A stretch of DNA of 64,000 bases from Candidatus Zixiibacteriota bacterium (GTDB lineage Bacteria; Zixibacteria; MSB-5A5; GN15; FEB-12): assembly GCA_040756055.1 (NCBI GenBank), contig JBFLZR010000003.1:107260-171259 (forward strand), in the 5' to 3' direction. Both the position numbers and the translations under genes were made by a program. The notes below the pieces were generated by a model. That model saw nothing but the letters and a program-made list of their open reading frames with translations. It had not been told where the DNA came from and searched no databases. Positions 19,211 to 26,535 of the stretch are shown piece by piece (position 1 is the stretch's first letter; each line of letters opens with the position of its first letter).

Positions 19211-19891
19211 TTGGCTGAAATATATATCGATGCCGCCCTGGTGCTGGTTCCGGCCTACAACGCCGGAAAATACATACCCGAGCTCGTAAATCGTCTTCGA
19301 CAATTTGTGTGCAGCGAGAACCTTCTGTTTGTCAACGACGGTTCATCCGACAACACCCTTGAACTGCTCAAGCAGCACAACGTAAATCATATTTCTTTTC
19401 CACAAAATAGAGGCAAGGGGGCGGCTTTGATGGCGGGATTTCAGTATGCTATCGAGAACAACTACCGGTCGGTCTTGACAATCGATGCCGACCTGCAGCA
19501 TCTACCGGAAGAAATACCCCGTTTCTATGCCCTCGATGACGGCCGCCGGGTGATAATCGGCACGCGCAAGATGGACCTGAGGATTATGCCCTTTGACCGG
19601 TGGCTGACCAACAATCTCACGTCGATGATAATATCTGTTTTTTCCACCCAGCGGGTTCGCGACAGTCAGTCGGGGTTTCGCCTTATACCGACATGGCTGT
19701 TGAGCGCGATCCAGCTCAAGACTGTCGGGTACGATTTCGAGTCGGAGATGCTTTTCAAGGCGGGAGCGGTTGGATGCCCGGTGTCCGAAGTGCCCATATC
19801 GACAATCTATGAAGGGTCGACATCGTATATCAATCCTCTCAAAGATACCGGCCGATTTATACGCCAGATCTGGAAACGAATCTGGGCCTAA
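19211..19891 (+). CDS. Family 2 glycosyltransferase (DPM1/undecaprenyl-phosphate sugar transferase-like)
   Basis: 226 residues. The GT-A fold shows VLVPAYNAGKYIPELVNRL, VNDGSSDNT and the DAD-type metal motif TIDADLQHLPEEI, followed by DSQSGFRLIP. It lacks C-terminal membrane helices, so it is a soluble or peripheral enzyme. The TTG at 19211 follows AGGGAG (19199-19204) by 6 nt and is preferred over the TTG at 19193. Donor and acceptor cannot be told from sequence. Confidence 0.88.
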   Translation: MAEIYIDAALVLVPAYNAGKYIPELVNRLRQFVCSENLLFVNDGSSDNTLELLKQHNVNHISFPQNRGKGAALMAGFQYAIENNYRSVLTIDADLQHLPEEIPRFYALDDGRRVIIGTRKMDLRIMPFDRWLTNNLTSMIISVFSTQRVRDSQSGFRLIPTWLLSAIQLKTVGYDFESEMLFKAGAVGCPVSEVPISTIYEGSTSYINPLKDTGRFIRQIWKRIWA

Positions 19892-19988
19892 ATGTGATTT
19901 TTATACTCCCCGCATAGCGGAACAATCGCTTGCTCCACAGGCTTCTATTAGTTACAATAGCGCATACGGATTCTACGCGGAGTTTTTT

Positions 19989-20747
19989 ATGTCGGCAAAA
20001 CGAATATTGATAACCAACGATGATGGCTATTTTTCAGAGGGAATAACCACGCTGTTTAAAATCCTCTCGCGTAAACATCAGGTTTATCTGGTCGCTCCGG
20101 ATCGGGAGCAGTCGGCATCGTCTCATTCGCTGACTTTGAACCGCCCGCTGCGGGTGCACAAAATCGGTAAAAATCAGTACACCACCGATGGCACCCCGAC
20201 CGACTGCATCATGCTGGCGATACACCTGTTGTACAAGCGCACGAAGCCCGATGTTATAATCTCCGGAATCAACCACGGGGCCAATATGGGTGATGATGTT
20301 ACCTACTCGGGTACGGTGGCGGCGGCGATTGAAGGCTCGATCTTGAGGATTCCGTCGATAGCCGTTTCGATGGCAAACTATGAGCCGGGAATGCCGATGA
20401 ACCGGGCCGCTAATTTTGTCAAGAGACTCCTGGATTCGTTTGAGCGGATGAAGCTCGACCCGAGCACTTTTCTCAATGTCAATTTACCGCCCGATAACGG
20501 CCGGGCATATACTAAGTATGAGTTCACTCAGTTGGGTTTCCGTCACTATAAAGATATAGTTATTCACAAGACAGACCCCCGCGGCAAGCCGTACTACTGG
20601 ATCGGCGGAAGGCCGAAGTGGCGGACCACTAAGGGCTCCGATTTCGAGGCGGTTAACCGGGGCGTGGTTTCGATTACACCTCTCAAGCTTGGCTTTACCG
20701 ATATGGTTACGCTGGCCCGGTTGGGCACAAACGGGATTAAACTGTAG
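19989..20747 (+). CDS. surE: 5'/3'-nucleotidase SurE
   Basis: 252-residue metal-dependent nucleoside monophosphate phosphatase. The metal site ITNDDGYFSEGI is at residues 7-18; APDREQSASSHSLT and SGINHGANMGDDVTYSGTV are family blocks. The frame is open from 19770, but ATG 19989 follows GGAG (19979-19982) and gives the standard N-terminus. Confidence 0.95.
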   Translation: MSAKRILITNDDGYFSEGITTLFKILSRKHQVYLVAPDREQSASSHSLTLNRPLRVHKIGKNQYTTDGTPTDCIMLAIHLLYKRTKPDVIISGINHGANMGDDVTYSGTVAAAIEGSILRIPSIAVSMANYEPGMPMNRAANFVKRLLDSFERMKLDPSTFLNVNLPPDNGRAYTKYEFTQLGFRHYKDIVIHKTDPRGKPYYWIGGRPKWRTTKGSDFEAVNRGVVSITPLKLGFTDMVTLARLGTNGIKL

Positions 20748-20782
20748 TTGTTGAAAGCTTTCGGTTTAGCCTCAAAAAGACA

Positions 20783-20810
20783 TTGACATATTCGAAAAAA
20801 GTAATATCAT
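20783..20810 (+). promoter_or_regulatory. Promoter of tRNA-Pro (CGG)
   Basis: TTGACA at 20783-20788, 16-bp spacer, TATCAT at 20805-20810; the mature tRNA starts 20 bp after the -10. Confidence 0.7.
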
Positions 20811-20830
20811 ACGTCGTTCTCAACTATCCT

Positions 20831-20904
20831 CGGGGCGTGGCGCAGATTGGTAGCGCGCTTGGTTCGGGACTAAGAGGCCGCTGGTTCAAATCCAGTCGCC
20901 CCGA
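20831..20904 (+). tRNA. tRNA-Pro (CGG)
   Basis: Acceptor CGGGGCG/CGCCCCG with C1-G72, anticodon stem CTTGG/CTAAG (one G-T pair), loop TTCGGGA, T loop TTCAAAT. CCA is not encoded: the discriminator A is followed by TTTTT, so a nucleotidyltransferase must add CCA. Confidence 0.93.
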
Positions 20905-20984
20905 TTTTTATTAAATGTTGAACTACTAAGCATCTCGAAACCTCAATAACATTTAATAACGGGGGGTAGGAAGGGGTTCTTACC

Positions 20985-21458
20985 ATGAGTGTTAACCGCA
21001 AGCCGGTTATCGCTGTAGTTGGGGCAAACAAATGTTCGAAAAAACTTCGGGACATGGCCGCCGAAGTCGGACGCTACGTGGCTGAAAATGGGGGCATCAT
21101 CGTGTGCGGAGGGCTTGGAGGAATCATGGAGGGAGCTGCCCAGGGAGCCAGAGAAGCCGGCGGCACGACTATCGGAATCATCCCCGGCGACAACCCCAAC
21201 GACGCGAACGAATTCATCGACATCGTCATTCCCACCGGCATAGGTGAAGCCAGAAACGCTCTGGTGGTGCGCACGGCCGATGCCGTGATCGCGTTTCCGG
21301 GCAAGTATGGTACGCTCTCGGAGATGGCCTTCACGCTTCAAGCCGGCAAGCCGCTGATATCGGTAAACGCCTGGAGTCTGGGCGATGATGTCGTTCAGGC
21401 CACCACGCCGCGCGAAGCTGCCGAGATGGCGATGAAAATGGCGAAGGAGCGCCGGTGA
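20985..21458 (+). CDS. LOG-family (lysine decarboxylase-like, TIGR00725-type) protein
   Basis: 157 residues with a Rossmann-like fold. GGIIVCGGLGGIMEGAAQGA and FPGKYGTLSEM correspond to the LOG nucleotide-binding blocks. True LOG phosphoribohydrolases have PGGxGTxxE; here the second Gly is Lys (PGKYGTLSE), so cytokinin-type activity is uncertain. It overlaps the acylphosphatase gene by 4 bp. Confidence 0.88.
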   Translation: MSVNRKPVIAVVGANKCSKKLRDMAAEVGRYVAENGGIIVCGGLGGIMEGAAQGAREAGGTTIGIIPGDNPNDANEFIDIVIPTGIGEARNALVVRTADAVIAFPGKYGTLSEMAFTLQAGKPLISVNAWSLGDDVVQATTPREAAEMAMKMAKERR

Positions 21459-21733
21459 GTTCGGTTGCCGCCGAACTGGTGGTGCGCGGCCTCGTTCAGG
21501 GCGTGGGCTACCGCTACTACTGTCTTCGCAAGGCCCATAGTCTGAATCTAAAAGGGTGGGCCAGAAACAACCGCGATGGAACCGTGACGGCTTTTGTCGA
21601 GGGAGACCGCTCCGCAATCGAGGATTTCATCAAAGATCTCAAAATCGGACCGCCATCGGCGTCGGTCAGCGATGTCGTCGTAAGGTGGTCCGAGTTCACC
21701 GGGGGGTACGATGATTTTGACATTACATTTTAA
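21455..21733 (+). CDS. acyP: Acylphosphatase
   Basis: 92 residues. It hydrolyses acyl phosphates such as acetyl- or 1,3-bisphosphoglycerate-type substrates. GLVQGVGYRYYCLRKA contains the phosphate-cradling Arg and GWARNNRDGTV the catalytic Asn. GTG start within the 4-bp overlap with the upstream gene, so translation is coupled. Confidence 0.94.
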   Translation: MSSVAAELVVRGLVQGVGYRYYCLRKAHSLNLKGWARNNRDGTVTAFVEGDRSAIEDFIKDLKIGPPSASVSDVVVRWSEFTGGYDDFDITF

Positions 21734-21748
21734 GGGTGACTGACTGAC

Positions 21749-22273
21749 ATGGAAGATTTGAAGAAATATATACGCTCGGTTCCGGATTTCCCCAAGCCCG
21801 GAATCAATTTTTACGATATCACCACTTTGCTGGCCGACCCGAAAGGGTTCAGGATGGCTCTCGATGCTATGGAGAAATTCGTGCGTCCGAAAAAGCCGAC
21901 CAGGATTTTGTCGGTGGAGTCGCGCGGGTTTATTTTCGGCGCCGCGCTGGCGGACCGTCTGGGAGTCGCCTTCATTCCGGCCCGCAAGCCGGGCAAGTTG
22001 CCGTACAAAACCGTTTCGCAGGAATATGATCTGGAGTATGGCACCGATACGCTCGAGATTCATGCCGATGCCGTGGCGAGTGGCGACCGGGTGGTCATAA
22101 TAGATGATCTGATAGCTACCGGCGGGACTCTTTTGGCGGTGTGCCGGATGATTGAGAAGCTTGGGGGAGTGGTGGCCGGGATATCGGTGGTTATTGATTT
22201 ATCGTTTCTGCCGTGGCGGGAGAAGCTCGATGGTTACGATGTAAATTATTTGATATCGTTTGACTCCGAGTAG
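21749..22273 (+). CDS. apt: Adenine phosphoribosyltransferase
   Basis: 174-residue purine-salvage enzyme (adenine + PRPP to AMP). PDFPKPGINFYDITTLL, ESRGFIFGAALADRLG and the PRPP loop VVIIDDLIATGGTL are diagnostic. It lies 15 bp after acyP and likely shares its transcript. Confidence 0.97.
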   Translation: MEDLKKYIRSVPDFPKPGINFYDITTLLADPKGFRMALDAMEKFVRPKKPTRILSVESRGFIFGAALADRLGVAFIPARKPGKLPYKTVSQEYDLEYGTDTLEIHADAVASGDRVVIIDDLIATGGTLLAVCRMIEKLGGVVAGISVVIDLSFLPWREKLDGYDVNYLISFDSE

Positions 22274-22370
22274 ATTTTATTCTGCTCTTGCCTTTTGGGA
22301 TAATCTTCAGTAAAATCCTTTGTCTTAAGTCGAGGCCGACCGGCTCTCGGATAAGACGATCAACCTCAGT

Positions 22371-22447
22371 GCCCCCGTAGCTCAGTAGGATAGAGCGACG
22401 GTTTCCTAAACCGCAGGTCGCAGGTTCAATTCCTGCCGGGGGTACCA
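22371..22447 (+). tRNA. tRNA-Arg (CCT)
   Basis: Acceptor GCCCCCG/CGGGGGT (one terminal G-T), D arm GCTC/GAGC, anticodon loop TTCCTAA, T stem GCAGG/CCTGC, encoded CCA. The anticodon stem has an A27-C43 mismatch. Confidence 0.94.
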
Positions 22448-22501
22448 GTTTTACTGGATTCAACACATAGCACTGGCCTTTACTCTGATTCCCCAATTTT
22501 G

Positions 22502-22531
22502 CGTAGGCATTTGATTAATCAAATGCCTACG
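22502..22531. repeat. Perfect 30-bp palindrome
   Basis: Two 15-nt arms, CGTAGGCATTTGATT and its exact complement, with no loop. TTTT precedes it and AATTTT follows, so it may be a bidirectional terminator for the tRNA-Arg transcript, or a protein-binding site. Confidence 0.8.
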
Positions 22532-22742
22532 GAATTTTAGCGCATTGCGGACCATGCTTAGTCTCGATCCGATTAAACAAAGCATCGCAGCTAGCCGTCA
22601 ATGCAGCATTGGCGCGGTCCTGGCTCAGCGCCAGCGACTTCGTCACGGGGAGACTTCAAGGATTAGCATCTCAATCTCAAGACTATTAGCGGGGGGATCA
22701 CCTCCCATTGGTTAAATATCACGCTTTCTGGAGGTAGGGGAG
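22532..22742 (+). other. Leader of the first barrel gene with an anti-Shine-Dalgarno copy
   Basis: No ORF or known RNA family is visible. GGATCACCTCC at 22695-22705 equals the conserved 3' end of 16S rRNA and can pair with GGAGGT at 22730-22735, the Shine-Dalgarno of the next gene. The upstream sequence does not resemble 16S rRNA. Confidence 0.5.
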
Positions 22743-24104
22743 ATGAGTAGATTGTTGGCTGTGATTGCGATTGTGGTTGTGCTTACTACATCACAGGTGA
22801 GCGCGCAATACAGTTTCGATTTTTGCGGCGGTGGAGCACGCGCCGAGGGTATGGGGAAGGCGTATCTGGCGGTCTCTGATGAGATAACAGGCATAAGCTG
22901 GAATCCGGCAGGCATTTATACAATCGAGAAACCGGTATTTGGTTTAAGTTGGGGTTCGTTGTTGCCGCAAGGATCCTCGAACGTGGCTTATTTGCCCACC
23001 GTCACTCATTATGACCATTCCGGGTCTTTTAACGCGATCGGCTCTCTGTGTTTTGCTGCTCCCGTCCGTATTAAGGGTCATCCTTTTGTCGGGGGCGTCA
23101 ATTACACGCGGAATTTCGATGTATTTCGGTCGTTGTATTCTGAAGGCTCTATCTGGCAGATATACGTGCCGAACGAAAACGATCCTTATGACTGCGACAC
23201 TTCACTGACTCACGTGGCGCTGAAGTGGCAGCGGGACGGCGGGGTGAATTCAATCAATATCGGATTTGGTACTCGTCTTTACGACAAATTGTCGCTCGGA
23301 GCTGCTATCAATATCTATACTGGTCGCAGTCTGGCATTCGATGATACTCACATCGTCATTGAAGATTCTCGTTATGATCCGATAGCGATGCAGCGGGGCA
23401 CATTGCGGATAGACAGCACGGTGGTCGATACCAACAAGTTTTCCGGGGCGAATTTCACAGTTGGGTTCAAATTCAATGGTGAAAAGCTGGCGGCGGCGCT
23501 GGTAGTGAAGACACCTTTCAAGCTCAAGGTGAAATACGACAGGCTGGTATACAGCATTCATATTTTCAATGGCCTGCCACTCGACAGCGAGACTGATACG
23601 GTTTACTACATGGACAATCTTATAAAATGCGATATGCCCTGGATGGTTGCCTCTGGATTTGCATTGAGATTAAGGGAAAACTGGCTTCTAGCGGCGGATG
23701 CGGAGTTTCGAGCATTCAAAGGCGGTAAGATCAACATTAGGGACGACATCACTATAAATCCAAGCGGAGAGAATTTGGAGACCTATATCGAATATGATCC
23801 CCGGTGGAACAATGTGTTCACCGTGCGAGTCGGGTCGGAATATCTGAAATCAACAAAATTCGGCACCATACCAATTCGTCTCGGAATAGGCTACCAGCCC
23901 GTACCAGAGCCAAATTATGACTCTGTGGGCAAGGCCTCAAAAGCGAACGGCTATCTTGCGGCGCTGGGAAGTGGTATTCACTGGGAACAGATTCATCTTG
24001 ATATCGCTTATTCTGTGTCGACGATCGACGTTCAGTACTACGGGCTTTACGATTACACTAACAGAAACGGGCACTGGAATATTTCGTTTACAGGAGTGTT
24101 TTAG
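22743..24104 (+). CDS. Outer-membrane beta-barrel protein, PorV/FadL-like (paralogue 1)
   Basis: 453 residues. A signal peptide ends near SQVSA-Q. The N-terminal motif GGGARAEGMGKAYLAVSD then ISWNPAGIY is the lipid-transport/PorV-type barrel signature. Many alternating amphipathic strands follow and the protein ends in Phe (FTGVF), the usual C-terminal barrel residue. It is closely related to the next gene throughout. Cargo is unknown: FadL-like hydrophobic transport or a PorV-like secretion role are both possible. Confidence 0.85.
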   Translation: MSRLLAVIAIVVVLTTSQVSAQYSFDFCGGGARAEGMGKAYLAVSDEITGISWNPAGIYTIEKPVFGLSWGSLLPQGSSNVAYLPTVTHYDHSGSFNAIGSLCFAAPVRIKGHPFVGGVNYTRNFDVFRSLYSEGSIWQIYVPNENDPYDCDTSLTHVALKWQRDGGVNSINIGFGTRLYDKLSLGAAINIYTGRSLAFDDTHIVIEDSRYDPIAMQRGTLRIDSTVVDTNKFSGANFTVGFKFNGEKLAAALVVKTPFKLKVKYDRLVYSIHIFNGLPLDSETDTVYYMDNLIKCDMPWMVASGFALRLRENWLLAADAEFRAFKGGKINIRDDITINPSGENLETYIEYDPRWNNVFTVRVGSEYLKSTKFGTIPIRLGIGYQPVPEPNYDSVGKASKANGYLAALGSGIHWEQIHLDIAYSVSTIDVQYYGLYDYTNRNGHWNISFTGVF

Positions 24105-24142
24105 CCTCAAGACCGTCGATAGCCTCGAGCCCTGTTGATTTT

Positions 24143-24163
24143 CCGGCCGCAGGGCTTGGCCGG
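24143..24163 (+). terminator. Possible weak terminator after barrel gene 1
   Basis: 6-bp stem CCGGCC/GGCCGG (24143-24148, 24158-24163), 39 nt after the stop. There is no T run, so only a weak call. Confidence 0.35.
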
Positions 24164-24253
24164 GCAAAACGCCCCTCGGCTCAAGATATTTCATTCGCCT
24201 CGCAACTTCTTGCCAATTAGCAGGATAAACCGGCTATTTCTGCCCGAAATCAT

Positions 24254-24282
24254 TTGACACGGGCCTAAACTTGTCATATATT
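24254..24282 (+). promoter_or_regulatory. Sigma70-type promoter for barrel gene 2
   Basis: TTGACA at 24254-24259, 17-bp spacer, TATATT at 24277-24282, about 80 bp before the ATG. The second paralogue therefore has its own promoter. Confidence 0.8.
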
Positions 24283-24363
24283 CGTTAATTATTTTTCGCA
24301 TAGCAAACGTCTATGAATAAGTAAGAGAAGTAATTTCTATTTTCGAATAAGGAGTCAAGAGGA

Positions 24364-25719
24364 ATGAAAGGGTCTTTGACAAGGGCACTGGTATTGGTAC
24401 TGGTATTATCCTCAACCGCCTTTGGGCAATATAGCTTCGATTTTGTGGGTGGTGGAGCCAGAGCTGAAGGTATGGGGAAAGCTTATTTGGCAGTTTCTGA
24501 TGATGTCAGCGGTGTTAGCTGGAACCCGGCCGGTATTTATGGTATCGAGAAACCGGTTCTCGGCTTCAGTTGGTCTTCTCTTGCTCCGCGTGGAGCGGCG
24601 AACGCCGCCTTTATTAACACATGGGAGCACCTGGAGCATACATCGTCTTTCTCAAATGTAGGTTTGTTCAGCTTCGCCGCACCTTTGAGAGTGAAGGGAC
24701 ACCCGTTTGTTGGCAGCATCAGCTACACGCGCAATTTTGATGTCTTTGCCTCCATTGCCAGTTCCGGTTCTTTTGAGCGCACTATTGACACAACCATAGC
24801 GGGTATTCATCTTCTAAACACCGAGTATCTTGATATTGTGAACAATTATAGCCTCGATGGTGGCGTAAATTCCGTGAATTTTGGATTCGGGACTCGTCTG
24901 TATGACAAGCTGTCGTTCGGTGTCACTGCCAACGTGTATACCGGAAGTGCTCTTCAGGTCGACAACATGTACGCTGTTGTTGAAAACTCACTTTATGGAA
25001 TTATGCAGAATGGAACGGCCATACAAGACAGCACCATAGTAGATACCTTCAAATTCTCAGGCACCAACTTCACTATAGGTTTTAAATACAACGGCGATAA
25101 GACGAATGCCGCATTGACCATTCGCACCCCCTTCAAGCTGAAGGTTGAGTACGATCGACTCGTTTACAATATCATTTACATGAACGGGCTGGTTTTGGAT
25201 TTTCTGACCGACACGACCTACTACATGGATAACCTGGTGAAATACGATATGCCGTGGATAATCGGCGGCGGTTTTGCCTACAAAGTAAGAGACAATTTCC
25301 TTGTGGCCATGGATGCCGAGTATCGCGCTTTCAAGGGCGGCAAGATCAACGTTCGGCAGGAGATCACAATTAACCCCGGCGGTGATAATATCGAGACCTA
25401 TCTGGAATCGGATCCTCGATGGAACAATGTCTTTACGGTTCGCATGGGCACGGAATACCTTAAAGAGACAAAATACGGCACCATACCGCTTCGAGCGGGG
25501 CTTGGCGTTGTACCGACACCGGAGCCAAACTATGACGCCGACGGCAACACATCCAAGGCGGTTGGTTACTATGGCAGTCTGGGAACCGGTATTCATTGGG
25601 AGCAGATCCATTTCGATGTAGCTTATAGCCTCTACACGATTGATGTTCAGTATTACGATCAGTATGACTACACCAACCGGAACCACCACCTAAACGTATC
25701 ATTCACGGGAGTGTTCTAG
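24364..25719 (+). CDS. Outer-membrane beta-barrel protein, PorV/FadL-like (paralogue 2)
   Basis: 451 residues. Signal peptide ends near TAFG-Q; GGGARAEGMGKAYLAVSDD and VSWNPAGIY repeat the motif of the upstream gene, and the end FTGVF is identical. The two are colinear along the full length (for example YDRLVY, DAEYRAFKGGKIN and YTNRN blocks), indicating tandem duplication. It has its own promoter, so expression may differ between copies. Confidence 0.86.
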   Translation: MKGSLTRALVLVLVLSSTAFGQYSFDFVGGGARAEGMGKAYLAVSDDVSGVSWNPAGIYGIEKPVLGFSWSSLAPRGAANAAFINTWEHLEHTSSFSNVGLFSFAAPLRVKGHPFVGSISYTRNFDVFASIASSGSFERTIDTTIAGIHLLNTEYLDIVNNYSLDGGVNSVNFGFGTRLYDKLSFGVTANVYTGSALQVDNMYAVVENSLYGIMQNGTAIQDSTIVDTFKFSGTNFTIGFKYNGDKTNAALTIRTPFKLKVEYDRLVYNIIYMNGLVLDFLTDTTYYMDNLVKYDMPWIIGGGFAYKVRDNFLVAMDAEYRAFKGGKINVRQEITINPGGDNIETYLESDPRWNNVFTVRMGTEYLKETKYGTIPLRAGLGVVPTPEPNYDADGNTSKAVGYYGSLGTGIHWEQIHFDVAYSLYTIDVQYYDQYDYTNRNHHLNVSFTGVF

Positions 25720-25765
25720 GCGTAATTTGCCTTAGAGAATAGAAAATTTCGAATTCCGTTTTATG

Positions 25766-25788
25766 CAGGGCCGGCTCATCCGGCCCTG
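25766..25788 (+). terminator. Hairpin after barrel gene 2
   Basis: Perfect 9-bp stem CAGGGCCGG/CCGGCCCTG with loop CTCAT, 46 nt after the stop. It is followed by ATTGGTCTT, a poor T tract, so termination may be partial. Confidence 0.55.
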
Positions 25789-25836
25789 ATTGGTCTTAAG
25801 AAAAAGTCAGTAGCGTAAACAGTATCGGGAGCACAA

Positions 25837-26511
25837 ATGTACGGCAAAGTCAAGCTTACCAAGCGACAGATAAAAGAAGATAAATTCATGACCTTCATGC
25901 TCAACGCCAAGCATGAAATTCTTGAACGCTGGCAGTATTATGTTATTGGCGTGGCGGCGGTCATTTTGATTGTAGTCGCGGTCATTTTCTATTTCAACAG
26001 CCAGGAAGCTAACCTTCAGGAAGCATCCGAGAAATTCTCCCGCGCCCTGATCGACTATCGCTCGGGCAGCGACCAGGTGGCGTTGCTGGGTCTGGCCGAT
26101 GTTGTCAACAACTACCCCGATACCAGGGCCGCGCGCCAGGCCGCGTTCCTGCTGGCCAAGATCAACTACGAATCACAAAACTATTCCGAAGCCCTTCGTT
26201 ACTTCGAACTTTTCGCCAACAAGTACAAAGAGGACGCTCTCCAGCGCGCCTCGGCTCTCGGCGGCATAGGAGGCTGCTATGAAAATCAGGGCAATTACGC
26301 CGAAGCGGCCCGACGGTTCGCGATCGCGGCCAACGAATATCCCGAGGGACCTCTCGCGGGGGACTATCGCATGTCGGCTATGCGCAACTTTCTGCTGGCC
26401 GGTGATATCGAATCGGCGCGCACGCATCTCGATGTTCTCAAGGAGAAGTTCGCGGGTACCACGCTGGAGCGTCAGGCGGTTCGTCTGTTTGCCGAAAAAA
26501 GCGAAAGCTGA
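25837..26511 (+). CDS. TPR protein with N-terminal membrane anchor
   Basis: 224 residues. A basic N-terminus is followed by one membrane helix (about residues 34-53), then TPR-like repeats (NYSEALRYFELFANKYKED, NYAEAARRFAIAANEYPEG). The layout resembles YfgM-type ancillary proteins: a membrane anchor with a periplasmic TPR domain. It is 24 bp upstream of the GH57 gene, suggesting co-transcription, though a functional link is not evident. Confidence 0.82.
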   Translation: MYGKVKLTKRQIKEDKFMTFMLNAKHEILERWQYYVIGVAAVILIVVAVIFYFNSQEANLQEASEKFSRALIDYRSGSDQVALLGLADVVNNYPDTRAARQAAFLLAKINYESQNYSEALRYFELFANKYKEDALQRASALGGIGGCYENQGNYAEAARRFAIAANEYPEGPLAGDYRMSAMRNFLLAGDIESARTHLDVLKEKFAGTTLERQAVRLFAEKSES

Positions 26512-26535
26512 TCCCACTTAGCAGGGGGACTATCA

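Noticed and set aside
19770-19988. N-terminal extension of SurE
   Set aside because: It overlaps the glycosyltransferase gene, and the internal ATG 19989 has a ribosome-binding site and the family start.
22540-22710. Possible 16S rRNA 3' fragment
   Set aside because: Only the last 11 nt match; the preceding bases do not resemble helix 44 or 45.
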